Made by a program: the position numbers and the translations under genes
NCBI GenBank assembly: GCA_951812945.1
Contig: CATOTB010000004.1
Location: forward strand, 1 to 64,000
Length of the DNA stretch: 64,000 bases
Source of the DNA: Candidatus Dadabacteria bacterium
GTDB taxonomy: Bacteria > Desulfobacterota_D > UBA1144 > Nemesobacterales > Nemesobacteraceae
Direction of reading: 5' to 3'
The notes under the pieces: model-generated
Told to the model about the DNA's origin: nothing
Database searches by the model: none
The model's input: only the letters and a program-made list of their open reading frames with translations
In this document: positions 45,681-54,745 of the stretch, one piece after another
Layout: each line of letters starts with the position of its first letter
How positions within the stretch are numbered: the stretch's first letter is position 1

Positions 45681-46116
45681 CTTGAATCTTGCCTTGAAGA
45701 AAGAAAACTAAGGAATAAGTATTACACAATTTTATGCTTCTGTTGATTGTTCAGATGAAAATTCTTGAAGTACAAACTCTATAATGCATGTCATTCTTGC
45801 CTGTCATCTTTGACATAGTTCGGCCCTCTAGGGCAAAGCCCAATTGCGAGGAAGCAACTTCCGGGGAATGCGAAATGACTTTTACGGCTTATTAATATTC
45901 TCTACGAAAATTCACTATCGACATAAACTGCTGGAATGGCACTATGGAAAAATCTGTGGTTTGGGCAATAGTGCTTTTAGCGATCACAACCGATTTGTAT
46001 TAGTTAACGAATCTTTAAATAATGTAATGAAATCCTATCTAAACAATAACAGGTCGCATTCATATGCCCGTTTTGCAGGAGGTTTTTACTTCAGGTTAAA
46101 AAACAATGATTTAAGC
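45681..46116. other. AT-rich intergenic region
   Basis: A 436-bp gap between MFS copy 2 and the end of pckA. It holds a + strand frame of 103 codons (45844-46155) that runs into the pckA 3' end, without a ribosome site or recognisable domain. I do not call it a gene. Base composition is more AT-rich than around it, and it may be a decayed gene. Confidence 0.5.
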
Positions 46117-47676
46117 CTAGAGATACTTTTCATATTCCTTTTCGAAAAGATCTGACAGTGTGCGGGCCTTGCGATCATACTCTTCCGGGTCATCCCACGA
46201 AAGCCTAGGCTGAAGAAGAGTAGAATCAACTCCTGGGCACTCAACCGGCACGGACAAATCAAGTATAGGGATTTTGACAAACTCTTTGTTTTCAAGCGAA
46301 CCGTTTACCGCAGCAGTAACAAGAGCCCTTGTGGACGGGAGAGGCATTCTTTTGCCAACCCCAAAAGGTCCGCCGGAGATCCCGGTGTTTAGAAGCCAGA
46401 CGTTTGCCTCGTGTTTCTCCATTCTTTCTTTCAGCATTCTGCCGTAAAATTTAGGTGGCCTAGGAAGAAAAGGAGATCCAAAACATGAACTGAAGGTTGC
46501 CTGAGGCTTGCTCACGCCTCTTTCTGTACCAGCGACTTTCGCTGTATAGCCCAAAAGGAAATAACGCATGGCCTGGTCGGAATCAAGTTTCGATATCGGG
46601 GGCAAAACTCCGAAAGCATCATAGGTCAACATGAAAATACTTTTCGGAATGCCGCCCATGCCCTCCGGAACTATATTCTCAAGCATGTCAATCTGATAAG
46701 CTCCGCGGGTGTTCTCAGTATACTTGTCGCTGTCAAAATCTATCTTTCCTGTTTCCAGATCAAGTTCAACGTTCTCTAGAACCGAACCGAAATTAAGCGC
46801 TGCACGATATATCTCGGGTTCTGTGGTCGGACTAAGCTTTATGGTTTTTGCATAACAACCACCCTCGAAATTGAAAACTCCTTCATCAAACCAGCCGTGC
46901 TCGTCATCTCCGATAAGTGCCCTTTCAGGATCGGCAGAGAGCGTGGTCTTACCAGTTCCTGAGAGTCCGAAGAAAAGCGCTACGTCCTCATCTTTTCCAA
47001 TATTTGCCGAACAGTGCATGGGGAAAACATTCTTTTCCGGAAGAAGGAAATTCATTGCGGCAAAAACGGATTTTTTCATCTCTCCCGCATAGCGTGTCCC
47101 CCCGATAAGGGCAATTCTCCGATTCAGGTTAAGAAATATGAATGTTTCGCTGTTAAGACCGTAGCTCTCGGGATCATCCGCCTTGAAACCCGGGGCAGAG
47201 ATAACGGTAAAACCAACTTCTTTGTGGGGAAGTTCGGAAGCGTCAGGTCTTATGAAAAGATTGTTTACGAAAAGATTGTGCCAAGCAAACTCGTTTATTA
47301 CCCTTACGTTTGTTCTGTGGTTGGGATGGGCACAAACCTGCAGATCCCTTACAAAAATGTCTTTTCCTTTGAAATAATCCATCACTTCTTTATAAAAGTG
47401 ATCAAATATTTCCGGTGACACAGGCTGATTTACCGCTCCCCAGTCTATATCTTTTTCAGTAGAAGGTTCCTTTACCACAAACCTGTCCTTAGGAGATCTT
47501 CCAGTATGGGGAGAGGTAAAGCCTACGAAAGTTCCCCGTTCGCCAACGTGTCCTTCGTTTCTCGCAATTGCCTCTTCATAAAGCCTGGGAACAGAGAGGT
47601 TGTAGTAAACCCCGGAAGGATTTTCAAGCTGGTGTTTTTCTGAAAGTTCCTTTTCAATTGAAAAATTTTCGGACAT
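46117..47676 (-). CDS. pckA: phosphoenolpyruvate carboxykinase (ATP)
   Basis: A 519-residue ATP-type PEPCK. The kinase P-loop GLSGTGKTTLS is near residue 235, with GDDEHGWFDEGVFNFEGGCYAK after it, and the oxaloacetate-site Arg lies in FTSPHTGRSPKDRF near 56. It converts oxaloacetate to PEP for gluconeogenesis. Single gene with its own leader. Confidence 0.97.
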   Translation of the reverse strand: MSENFSIEKELSEKHQLENPSGVYYNLSVPRLYEEAIARNEGHVGERGTFVGFTSPHTGRSPKDRFVVKEPSTEKDIDWGAVNQPVSPEIFDHFYKEVMDYFKGKDIFVRDLQVCAHPNHRTNVRVINEFAWHNLFVNNLFIRPDASELPHKEVGFTVISAPGFKADDPESYGLNSETFIFLNLNRRIALIGGTRYAGEMKKSVFAAMNFLLPEKNVFPMHCSANIGKDEDVALFFGLSGTGKTTLSADPERALIGDDEHGWFDEGVFNFEGGCYAKTIKLSPTTEPEIYRAALNFGSVLENVELDLETGKIDFDSDKYTENTRGAYQIDMLENIVPEGMGGIPKSIFMLTYDAFGVLPPISKLDSDQAMRYFLLGYTAKVAGTERGVSKPQATFSSCFGSPFLPRPPKFYGRMLKERMEKHEANVWLLNTGISGGPFGVGKRMPLPSTRALVTAAVNGSLENKEFVKIPILDLSVPVECPGVDSTLLQPRLSWDDPEEYDRKARTLSDLFEKEYEKYL

Positions 47677-47844
47677 GTTTTTTGCCTCCAGATTCCCTGT
47701 CGCCCATGGACTTGCGAATAATAAAGATGCCGGGGGAAATTAACTATTTTATTAAAGGGTTTGTAAGATATACAAAGTTTCCCTTTTTGCAAGAATAAAA
47801 AACAACTTTTGTAGAATCCGCAAGGTCCGCAGAAGGAACTGAGT

Positions 47845-48774
47845 TTACGTCTTTGCCATAACCTCCGATATCCACCCGTCTATGGCATCTATAGACTCTT
47901 TGGGGTTCTCTACGCAGTCGTGTTTCGCTCCGGGTATATAGCGTAGCGTCACATCTTCATTGCCTGCCTGGTTCATTATGTCCTTAAGCTCCTTGGGCTC
48001 CCATACATCAACGATGTCATCTTCTGCTCCGTGGATAAACAGAACGGGGATTTTTACATCCTCTATAATCTCGCAGGTTTTCGCGTAGTAGGCATGGGGT
48101 CCTCTCATGAACCACCAGGTCCTGTATGTAAACATCTCGCCATCAACCGGGTTAAAGGAATCGCCCCAGGCCCTGTAGACAATAAACACCTGATCGTTTT
48201 TCTTTTTCTCGGGATTAGAACCCAATACTTCCCTGGCTTTCAGGTAAATAGCATCATAAGAAGGAATACTCCCGTTTTTCTCAAGCCTTCTCTGCTGCGA
48301 ATAGGGAAGAGAATAAGAACAGCCTTCAAGTATAAGCCCCTTTATTCCAAAAGAATCGGTCTGAGATGCGTAGTAGACGGCCATGTTAGCCCCAAGGCTG
48401 TAGCCCAGCATGAAAATGTTACGAAAGCCTTCTTTTCGAAGAATATTCACCGATTCCTTCATTTCATGAATGGTGTCGGGGAAAATCCCATCCCCCATTA
48501 TCTGACCCATAAACGCCATGCGGGTATTCACAGAAAGCGTGCTTATGTTTTTTTCCTTAAGAAGCGGGGGAAGCCTGACCGGAGTTCCTCTCGTGAGAAA
48601 GTGTCCCAATACTCCGTAGAGATTTATGATTATGGGAGATTCGTAGAGATCTTCTTCCGAGTCAAACGCGGGAGTAACGAGAAGGGAATTCACTTCGAAT
48701 CCATCTTCAGTCTTGTAAGTAAAAAGACTCTTTTGTTCGTTCACCATCGCAGAATCAGACGAATCTTCTGTCAA
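47845..48774 (-). CDS. alpha/beta hydrolase, copy 1
   Basis: A 309-residue serine hydrolase-fold protein. The nucleophile elbow is GYSLGA near residue 140, the acid Asp in HGAEDDIVD near 252, and the His in GAKHDCVEN near 288. It opens with TTG 48774; ATG 48747 is a possible alternative. It overlaps the upstream related hydrolase by 20 bp, so translation is probably coupled. Substrate unknown; esterase or dienelactone-type reactions are typical. Confidence 0.85.
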   Translation of the reverse strand: MTEDSSDSAMVNEQKSLFTYKTEDGFEVNSLLVTPAFDSEEDLYESPIIINLYGVLGHFLTRGTPVRLPPLLKEKNISTLSVNTRMAFMGQIMGDGIFPDTIHEMKESVNILRKEGFRNIFMLGYSLGANMAVYYASQTDSFGIKGLILEGCSYSLPYSQQRRLEKNGSIPSYDAIYLKAREVLGSNPEKKKNDQVFIVYRAWGDSFNPVDGEMFTYRTWWFMRGPHAYYAKTCEIIEDVKIPVLFIHGAEDDIVDVWEPKELKDIMNQAGNEDVTLRYIPGAKHDCVENPKESIDAIDGWISEVMAKT

Positions 48775-49657
48775 GCCATCTTACTATGATGTCGCCCATT
48801 TCCTCTTCCTTTCCATCGAGATTGTGGCCGGTGTTAAGATAGTAGGCAGAGACATCGTCGTTTCCGTTATCTATGGCTATCTGTGCTAGGTTGTGGGTTT
48901 CATCCGGTTTTACGAACGCGTCGTTCCAGCCCTGTATAAGAAGAATCGGCAGTTTTATGTTCTCTATCTGCTTATAGCTCTTTACAGCCATTGCCTCAGG
49001 GCCGGCGAGAAACCACCATGTCTTGTAAGTGTATATCTCCGTGTGCTCCGGACGGTAGGAATTTCCCCTCGCCTTGGAAATAAGAATTGTTCTGTCCTGC
49101 TCCGAATCATGCGGGTTGTCGCCTAGTATCGTCTTCGCCTCTTCATAAACCTCATCGTAAGAAGGCTGACTTCCCCACTTGTTCCATCTTCTCTTTATCG
49201 AGTCAGGAATCGAATATGGAGTTGCAAGGGCGATTACACCCTTTAACAGGTCCAGCTCATCAGAATCCGGCTGGCGGCTTTTCACCGAAAGATATCTGAG
49301 AACCACCCCACCCCCCAGACTGTAGCCCGAAACTATGATTTTCTCATAACCGATCTCCCCCAGATATTTCACTACACCGTCTATCTGTGGAATGGTGTCG
49401 TCCACTATCCCAAAACCGAAGAAGAGCCCGAAATTGGCCATTCTGGTGTTTATCGAGATGGATGAATAGCCGGCCTTGGCCAGCATCGGCGGCAAAAACC
49501 TCTGGCTTCCGTCAAGAAAGTTCCCCAGAAATCCGTGAACATGAATTATTATGGTCTTTCTCTTGTCGGAATCGTTGTTAAGCGCCCTGTAGTATAGGGC
49601 GTTAACTCTTCCTTTTCCTACGGGTACGGAAATCAGTTCCTGTTCTACGTATTTCAT
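48755..49657 (-). CDS. alpha/beta hydrolase, copy 2
   Basis: A 300-residue paralog of the next gene. HVHGFLGNFLDGSQRF near 40 supplies the oxyanion region, GYSLGGG the Ser elbow near 120, DAFVKPDE the acid, and NTGHNLDG the His near 280. Both copies share TRMA, PSYD and YKTWWF / YRTWWF blocks, which points to a tandem duplication. No signal peptide is seen, so it is cytoplasmic. Confidence 0.87.
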   Translation of the reverse strand: MKYVEQELISVPVGKGRVNALYYRALNNDSDKRKTIIIHVHGFLGNFLDGSQRFLPPMLAKAGYSSISINTRMANFGLFFGFGIVDDTIPQIDGVVKYLGEIGYEKIIVSGYSLGGGVVLRYLSVKSRQPDSDELDLLKGVIALATPYSIPDSIKRRWNKWGSQPSYDEVYEEAKTILGDNPHDSEQDRTILISKARGNSYRPEHTEIYTYKTWWFLAGPEAMAVKSYKQIENIKLPILLIQGWNDAFVKPDETHNLAQIAIDNGNDDVSAYYLNTGHNLDGKEEEMGDIIVRWLDRRFV

Positions 49658-49744
49658 TGTCAGACGCGGAAGTTTTTAAAAAACACTGATATTATAAAGG
49701 TCAGTCGGACAAGTCAATAGGCACTTGTCTTCGGAGTGGCGAAT

Positions 49745-49981
49745 TCAATGATCGGCAAATTCCATTGTGACTGAATCGGGGTTTTCCATCAGGAAATCTG
49801 CTTTTTTCTTTGCTTCCATCCAGTCAGACGCTTCTCCGACTTTTATAAGCGTGTCCTCCGTTGTGGCTTTCAGAAAAAGATCTCCCGTTTTCTTGTTCCA
49901 GAAAATCTGCCAGTTATCACCTCGAAAACCTCTTAGCCACCCGAAGGGGAAGAATCCAGAATAGTCAGCACTGGATTTCAT
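49745..49981 (-). CDS. small hypothetical protein
   Basis: A 78-residue frame with GGAG nine bases before ATG 49981. The sequence GDNWQIFWNKKTGDLFLKA then DTLIKVGEASDWMEAKKKADFLMEN suggests two strands followed by a helix. No family recognised. It lies between nth and the hydrolase pair on the same strand. Confidence 0.6.
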   Translation of the reverse strand: MKSSADYSGFFPFGWLRGFRGDNWQIFWNKKTGDLFLKATTEDTLIKVGEASDWMEAKKKADFLMENPDSVTMEFADH

Positions 49982-50033
49982 CAGCTGTTTCTCCTACAGA
50001 AGCGTTTTCTGAAAAATCTTTTCATTACGATCA

Positions 50034-50684
50034 TTATGACACGTAAAGCTGTTTGAAATACAAGCATATACCAGATATGCCGCACTTTGAGCAAAGCGGC
50101 TTTCTGGCCTTGCAGACAGTTCTTCCATGGTCACCGAGGGAGTTTGAAAAAAATGTCCAGTCTTTTTCCGGAATGCACTTCCTAAGATCGAATTCAATTT
50201 TGACGGGGTCGGAATTGCGCGTAAGACCGATACGGCGACTTAACCTCATTATATGTGTATCAACTATGATTCCGGGGTTTTTGAAATGATTCCCGATTAT
50301 AACATTTGCCGTTTTTCTTCCAACCCCCGGAAGCCTGACTAGGTCTTCCATTTCGCATGGGACCTTCCCCGCATGCGTCTGTACTATCTGCCTTGAGCAG
50401 TTTATTATCGCTTTTGCCTTGTTTCTGTAAAAACCCGTTGATCTTATGTCGTTTTGTAGTTCTTCTTCGGATGCCTGCGAAAAGGCCTCCAGATCCGGGT
50501 ATTTCCGGAAAAGTCCCGGGGTTACCATGTTTACTCGTTTATCCGTGCACTGAGCGGAAAGAATAGATCCAATCAGAAGCTCTGACGCGTTTTTAAAAAC
50601 AAGGTGACATTTCGCGTCGGGATAGGTTTTTTTTAGGAATCGAAGCACTTTCCGTGCCTTCTCTTTTAAATCCCGGATACTCAT
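50034..50684 (-). CDS. nth: endonuclease III
   Basis: Start ATG 50684 gives 216 residues, the usual Nth length; the longer frame to 50831 adds a non-family segment. The helix-hairpin-helix LPGVGRKTANVIIG is near residue 115, the catalytic Lys is in SAQCTDKRVN near 50 and the Asp in VDTHIMRLSRR near 140. The C-terminal cluster loop has C-x6-C-x2-C-x5-C. It removes oxidised pyrimidines in base excision repair. Confidence 0.95.
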   Translation of the reverse strand: MSIRDLKEKARKVLRFLKKTYPDAKCHLVFKNASELLIGSILSAQCTDKRVNMVTPGLFRKYPDLEAFSQASEEELQNDIRSTGFYRNKAKAIINCSRQIVQTHAGKVPCEMEDLVRLPGVGRKTANVIIGNHFKNPGIIVDTHIMRLSRRIGLTRNSDPVKIEFDLRKCIPEKDWTFFSNSLGDHGRTVCKARKPLCSKCGISGICLYFKQLYVS

Positions 50685-50819
50685 TTCTAACAGCGAAAAT
50701 ACATACGTGAAACTTCTCAAGCCGCAAGCAGATAAGACTTGCCACGCAGGGAAAATTAAAGGTGCTCTCCTCACACACGACGTCTGATCCGGACGGAAGC
50801 ATTTTCTCAGAGACATAAG

Positions 50820-50851
50820 AAAGGGGGACATGAATTCTCAGGTCCCCCTTT
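50820..50851 (-). terminator. hairpin downstream of ferredoxin
   Basis: AAAGGGGGAC (50820-50829) pairs perfectly with GTCCCCCTTT (50842-50851), ten base pairs with a 12-nt loop, 28 bp after the ferredoxin stop. On the minus strand a short CTTTCTT follows; on the plus strand GTTTTCTT follows, so either direction is possible. Confidence 0.65.
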
Positions 50852-50879
50852 GTTTTCTTAAGCTCTTTTTTGCTGAAGC

Positions 50880-51146
50880 TCAGTCATTTCTGGCCGGTTC
50901 AAGGCCTTCTTTGCCCTCAAAAAAATCTTTGTTTATATCAATAAACTTCTGCCATTTCTCGGGCAATTCGTCTTCGTGAAATATGGCATCCACCGGACAG
51001 GGGTCAACGCACGCTCCGCAGTCTATACACTCATCGGGATGGATAATCAGCTGATCATCTCCTTCATATATGCAATCAACCGGACACGCCTCGACACAAG
51101 CTTTGTCCTTCACTCCGATGCATGGCTCGGCAATTATGTATGCCAT
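50880..51146 (-). CDS. 7Fe ferredoxin
   Basis: An 88-residue ferredoxin. The first cluster motif [16 protein letters not shown] has the Cx7Cx3CP spacing of a [3Fe-4S] site. The second, [14 protein letters not shown], is a typical [4Fe-4S] motif. The acidic tail is usual for low-potential electron carriers. Start ATG 51146 follows from the [10 protein letters not shown] family start. Confidence 0.95.
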   Translation of the reverse strand: MAYIIAEPCIGVKDKACVEACPVDCIYEGDDQLIIHPDECIDCGACVDPCPVDAIFHEDELPEKWQKFIDINKDFFEGKEGLEPARND

Positions 51147-51246
51147 CTTTGAAACCTCCGACTTGGCGCGTTGCCACTGTACAAACTTATCTCTTGTATA
51201 TTAACTAAAGCTCTTCCAAATAAAAGAGACTTGAGAAGAAACTACT

Positions 51247-51705
51247 TTACTCTTCAGGTGGTTTCCCAGAATCTTTGAGCTGGGGTGTCGTTTGGGGCGG
51301 GGCGGTTTCGGACGAAGAAGCAGGTACCGATTCAGTATCCGCATCTGCTTTAGCCTCCTGCCGTTGTTCAATTCGTTCCGGGGATTTTTCCAAAGGCTCT
51401 TCGCTTGGCTGGGGAAGTTCCTCAAATACTCCACTCGGCGATTTCTCCACGACTGAACCCGTTGTCGACTTTACGGAGGTATACCCGAGAAAAAGGGAAG
51501 TAATGACAAATAGAAGCCCAAGGAGTCTCGTCATTTTTACAAGAAAGGGCATTGCCCCGCTTGAGCCAAAGACCGACTCCGAACTCCCGCCTCCGAACAT
51601 TGAACCTATGTCGCCGGATTTGCTCGGCTGAAGCAGTATGATCAGCACCAGAAGCACAGCGATCACTATGTGAATGATTTTTACCGACGGTATCAAGAAC
51701 TCCAA
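51247..51705 (-). CDS. secG: preprotein translocase subunit SecG
   Basis: A 152-residue protein opening with TTG 51705. Residues 8-26 form helix 1, the conserved SGDIGSMFGGGSSESVFGSSGA loop follows, and helix 2 is at 55-75. It assists SecYE in protein export. The C-terminal 70 residues are a long Pro/Glu/Ser-rich cytoplasmic tail, longer than usual. It lies 3 bp downstream of tpiA, a very common order. Confidence 0.9.
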   Translation of the reverse strand: MEFLIPSVKIIHIVIAVLLVLIILLQPSKSGDIGSMFGGGSSESVFGSSGAMPFLVKMTRLLGLLFVITSLFLGYTSVKSTTGSVVEKSPSGVFEELPQPSEEPLEKSPERIEQRQEAKADADTESVPASSSETAPPQTTPQLKDSGKPPEE

Positions 51706-51708
51706 TTT

Positions 51709-52507
51709 CTAACCCCCAACGGATTTTATTATTCTGAAAAAAGAGTCGGCCGAAAGACTGGCTCCTCCAACCAAAACTCCGTCAACTTCTTCAACGGACA
51801 TAATCTCGACTATGTTACCCCGTTTTGACGCTTCCGCCATATAGAATTCTTACATTATTACCGAAACCGGGAAACATTTCAGCAAGAAGTTTCTCTTATG
51901 TATTGATGGATTTCAGCTATTTCCAAAGAAGTAGCGTTTTTCCCCGTCCCTATCGCCCAGACCGGTTCATACGCTATGACGATATCCGAAACCTGTTTCT
52001 CATCCAGAGAATCCAACGCGCTTTCTATCTGAGTTTTTATCGGTGAGAAGAGGAGTCTCTTCTCGTAAGAGCATCTTCACTTCTGCGAATCGCCTCTTCC
52101 CTCTGAGCCTCGGTCTCTCCCACACAGAGAATTGTTTTCAAGCCGCAGGAAATGGGAAATGGACACCTTTCCTCTTATCTGCCTCATCAGTTTCTCCAAG
52201 TATGTGTCTTCTTTCCGAGTGGCCGACAATAACCCACCTTGCATCCGGCATCCGCAAGCATCGGCGCGGACACCTCCACCCGTAAAAGCTCCGCTGATCT
52301 TGCCGAAAACGTTTTGGCCCCGAGATCTATGGTTGAACCCGAGATACGATTCCCCACCACTTCAAGAGCCGTGTAAGGGGGCACAAGCACCACCTGACAG
52401 GCATCGTAGTTCTCTCCCAGCAGATCGACTATTGCGCCGGAGAATTCCCGTTGCCTCTTCCGAAGCAAATTCATTTTCCAGTTCCCAACGACAAGCTTTT
52501 TATCCAT
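51709..52507 (-). pseudogene. tpiA: triosephosphate isomerase, broken by several frameshifts
   Basis: TIM sequence is preserved but spread over different frames. It starts MDKKLVVGNWKMN, where Lys and Asn of GNWKMN are the first catalytic site, then the frames switch at about 52300. VSAPMLADAGC appears in the first frame and WVIVGHSERRHILGET (catalytic His) in another, then the end GVLVGGASLSADSFFRIIKSVGG in a third, stopping at TAG 51709. At least four single-base indels are needed; corrected length is near 250 residues. It converts glyceraldehyde-3-phosphate and DHAP. This is usually essential, so sequence error is the likelier cause. Confidence 0.8.
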
Positions 52508-52607
52508 CTGTCATACCGTAAAGAAAATTTATCTTTCCCTAAAAAATGGAGAAAGCTACTCCCTGATTGCGAGCATGGCAAGTTCTTTTCTTCTTCGAAA
52601 GAATTGC

Positions 52608-53751
52608 TCATGCCAGAAACTCGCCCAGTCTTCTTATCCCTTCTCTTATGGAGTCTACCGATGTTGTATAGGAAAACCCTCAATAATCTCTCCCCCTGTC
52701 ACTGAAATCTATTCCGGGAGTTACACCAACGTGACAGTTCTCTAGAATGTCAAAACGCGAATGCGCCAGGAGTCCCGGCTCCATCTGGAAGAATTCACAA
52801 AAAGGTAGAATGCTCCCTTGGGCTCAACCGCAATATCAAATCCGATCGATGAAAGTCCCTCTATCATTTCCCTCCTTCTTTTGTCGAACTCAGCTACCAT
52901 GGCTTCGCTTTTGCCGCTTTTTTTTACTTTTTCAATAGCATCGACTCCAGCTTTCTGGACAAAGGACCCGGCGGATATAAAAAGATTCTGCTGAAGTTTC
53001 TGCACGTATCTTACTAGGTTTTTAGGAACTATCATGTAACCAAGACGCCAGCCCGTCATGGAGTAGAGTTTAGCGAAGCCGTTTATCGCTATCGCATTGT
53101 CGGTGAATTCCCAGAACAGAGTTAACTTGCGCACCATAGACAAGACCGTGGTATATCTCATCTGAATCACAAAAAGGCCTGTTTTCGGTCAGTTCCCGGA
53201 AACATCCTCGTCCATAACAGCCCCGGTGGGATTAGCGGGGGGAGTTCACCAAAATGGCTTTTGTTTTCTTGCCGATGTTCTTTCTGACTTCCGCAGGGAT
53301 CAATCTGGTAACCGTCCGGTTTCGTAAACGGGTATCTTCTTCGTGATCCCCCTGGCAACGCTTATTATCTGCGGATAACATGCGTAATGGGGATCCGTTA
53401 TCAATATTTCATCATCGGGGTTAAGAACAGTCAGCATGGCAAGCAGAAGTGCCGGGAACTGCCTAGAGTTATTATTACCCTTTCATACCCCACTTCCACC
53501 CCATAGGTGCGGCTGTAATCCTCTGCGATGCTTTGGCGAAGTTCGTCAATTCCAAGACTGCTCGTGTATTTCGTATAGCCTTCCTCTATCCACCGCACAG
53601 CAGCTGAACATACCTCTTCCGGGGGTATTGAAATCAGGTTCCCCGACCTCGAAATGGACGATGTCCCGCCTTCGCTCTCAAGCTGCTTTGCCCTCTCAAG
53701 GATGTCCATTACGTAGAAAGGTTCTATGTTTTTAACCAAGTCCGAAATCAT
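52608..53751 (-). pseudogene. class I aminotransferase (aspartate type), broken by frameshifts
   Basis: Class I aminotransferase sequence runs through several frames from ATG 53751 to TGA 52608, close to 380 codons in total. The N-terminal MDILERAKQLESEGG continues in another frame as DIVHFEVGEPDFNTP, then returns to EEVCSAAVRWIEEGYTKYTSSLGIDELR. The PLP-lysine region is INGFAKLYSMTGWRLGYM, and the end (RFDILENCHVGVTPGIDF, then SYTTSVDSIREGIRRL) is in yet other frames. At least five indels are needed. It would use PLP for amino-group transfer; the substrate is not certain. Confidence 0.75.
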
Positions 53752-53817
53752 GTCGTGAAAACGTCCAGTGAATCGAGCAAAATAAAGAGCTAACCCCGTG
53801 CGGATACGAACCGCTCG

Positions 53818-54303
53818 TTAATCTGTTTTACAAGAAGATCCCGTTAAGCCCGTCGAGCCTGTCAAAAACAATATACCATCAAGATGGTCAATTTCATGTT
53901 GAAGGACTCTTGACAGCATCCCCTCCGCGTCAATGGTGAAACGCTTGCCTGTCCTGTCAAGGGCGGATACCCGAACGCGTTCTTTTCTTCTTATGTTCGC
54001 GAAGAACCCGGGTACGCTGAGGCAGCCTTCCTCTCCCATCTGAAATCCTCGAGAAGAGACGATCTCGGGATTTATAAGTTCGTAGAACTCACTTTTATCC
54101 TCTTCAGGGAAAGGAACATCAATAACGAGAACCCTTATGTTCTTGCCGACTTGAGGGGCAGCAAGCCCAACGCCGTTAGCATCGTGCATGGTCTGCACCA
54201 TGTCATCTAGAAGACGGTTCAAGTCTTCGCTCGGCTTCTCCACTGGGAGAGATTTCCTCTTTAACGCCGGATCGGGATAAAAAAGGATATCAAGTACAGG
54301 CAT
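53818..54303 (-). CDS. def: peptide deformylase
   Basis: A 161-residue frame with all three motifs: GVGLAAPQVG near 45, EGCLSVP (metal Cys) near 92, and QHEIDH (two metal His) near 136. It removes formyl from nascent proteins. The last part, LFLTGSTGLTGSSCKTD, is odd; reading one frame over after a T-run near 53870 gives FDRLDGLNGIFL, the normal deformylase ending, so a one-base indel is likely. It overlaps the HU/IHF gene by 14 bp. Confidence 0.93.
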   Translation of the reverse strand: MPVLDILFYPDPALKRKSLPVEKPSEDLNRLLDDMVQTMHDANGVGLAAPQVGKNIRVLVIDVPFPEEDKSEFYELINPEIVSSRGFQMGEEGCLSVPGFFANIRRKERVRVSALDRTGKRFTIDAEGMLSRVLQHEIDHLDGILFLTGSTGLTGSSCKTD

Positions 54304-54646
54304 CTGAGAGGCTAGTTATAAAAGAAGGGTTGTTAGCAAACCCCGGCCGGGGTCTGTCACTTATCACTGCGTTTTTCCGTAAGTCTCGGGCGAGCCAGTT
54401 GCTTACCCTAAACAGTGGAAGAGTTTTTTCGCCAATGTTTATTTTTTCGCCTGTCCTGGGATTTCTTCCTTCATAAGGCTGGTAGTTTTTTGTAAAGAAA
54501 CTTCCGAAATGTCTTATTTCTATTCTTTCTCCATCACGAAGCATCTTTGTCATGGCGTCAATTATGACGTCCAGAACTTTTCTGGATTCTACGGAATTAA
54601 GGTCAAATCTCCGTGAGAACTCCTTTTCAATATCCGATTTCTTCAT
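54290..54646 (-). CDS. HU/IHF family DNA-bending protein
   Basis: A 118-residue member of the bacterial histone-like family. The DNA-arm motif GRNPRTGE is near residue 62, after HFGSFFTKNYQPYE. The last 25 residues (from about 95) extend beyond the usual 90-95 residue length and overlap def; the true end may be earlier if an indel exists here. Precise type (HU, IHF-alpha or IHF-beta) is not certain. Confidence 0.85.
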   Translation of the reverse strand: MKKSDIEKEFSRRFDLNSVESRKVLDVIIDAMTKMLRDGERIEIRHFGSFFTKNYQPYEGRNPRTGEKINIGEKTLPLFRVSNWLARDLRKNAVISDRPRPGFANNPSFITSLSDACT

Positions 54647-54745
54647 AACGTTAAAAACAAGTAAGGTCAGGCCTACCAGAAATTCACTCTAGATATTTTA
54701 AAGCCGTTTGTCAAGGCAATCCCTCGATTTTGCAGAGAAACTTTC

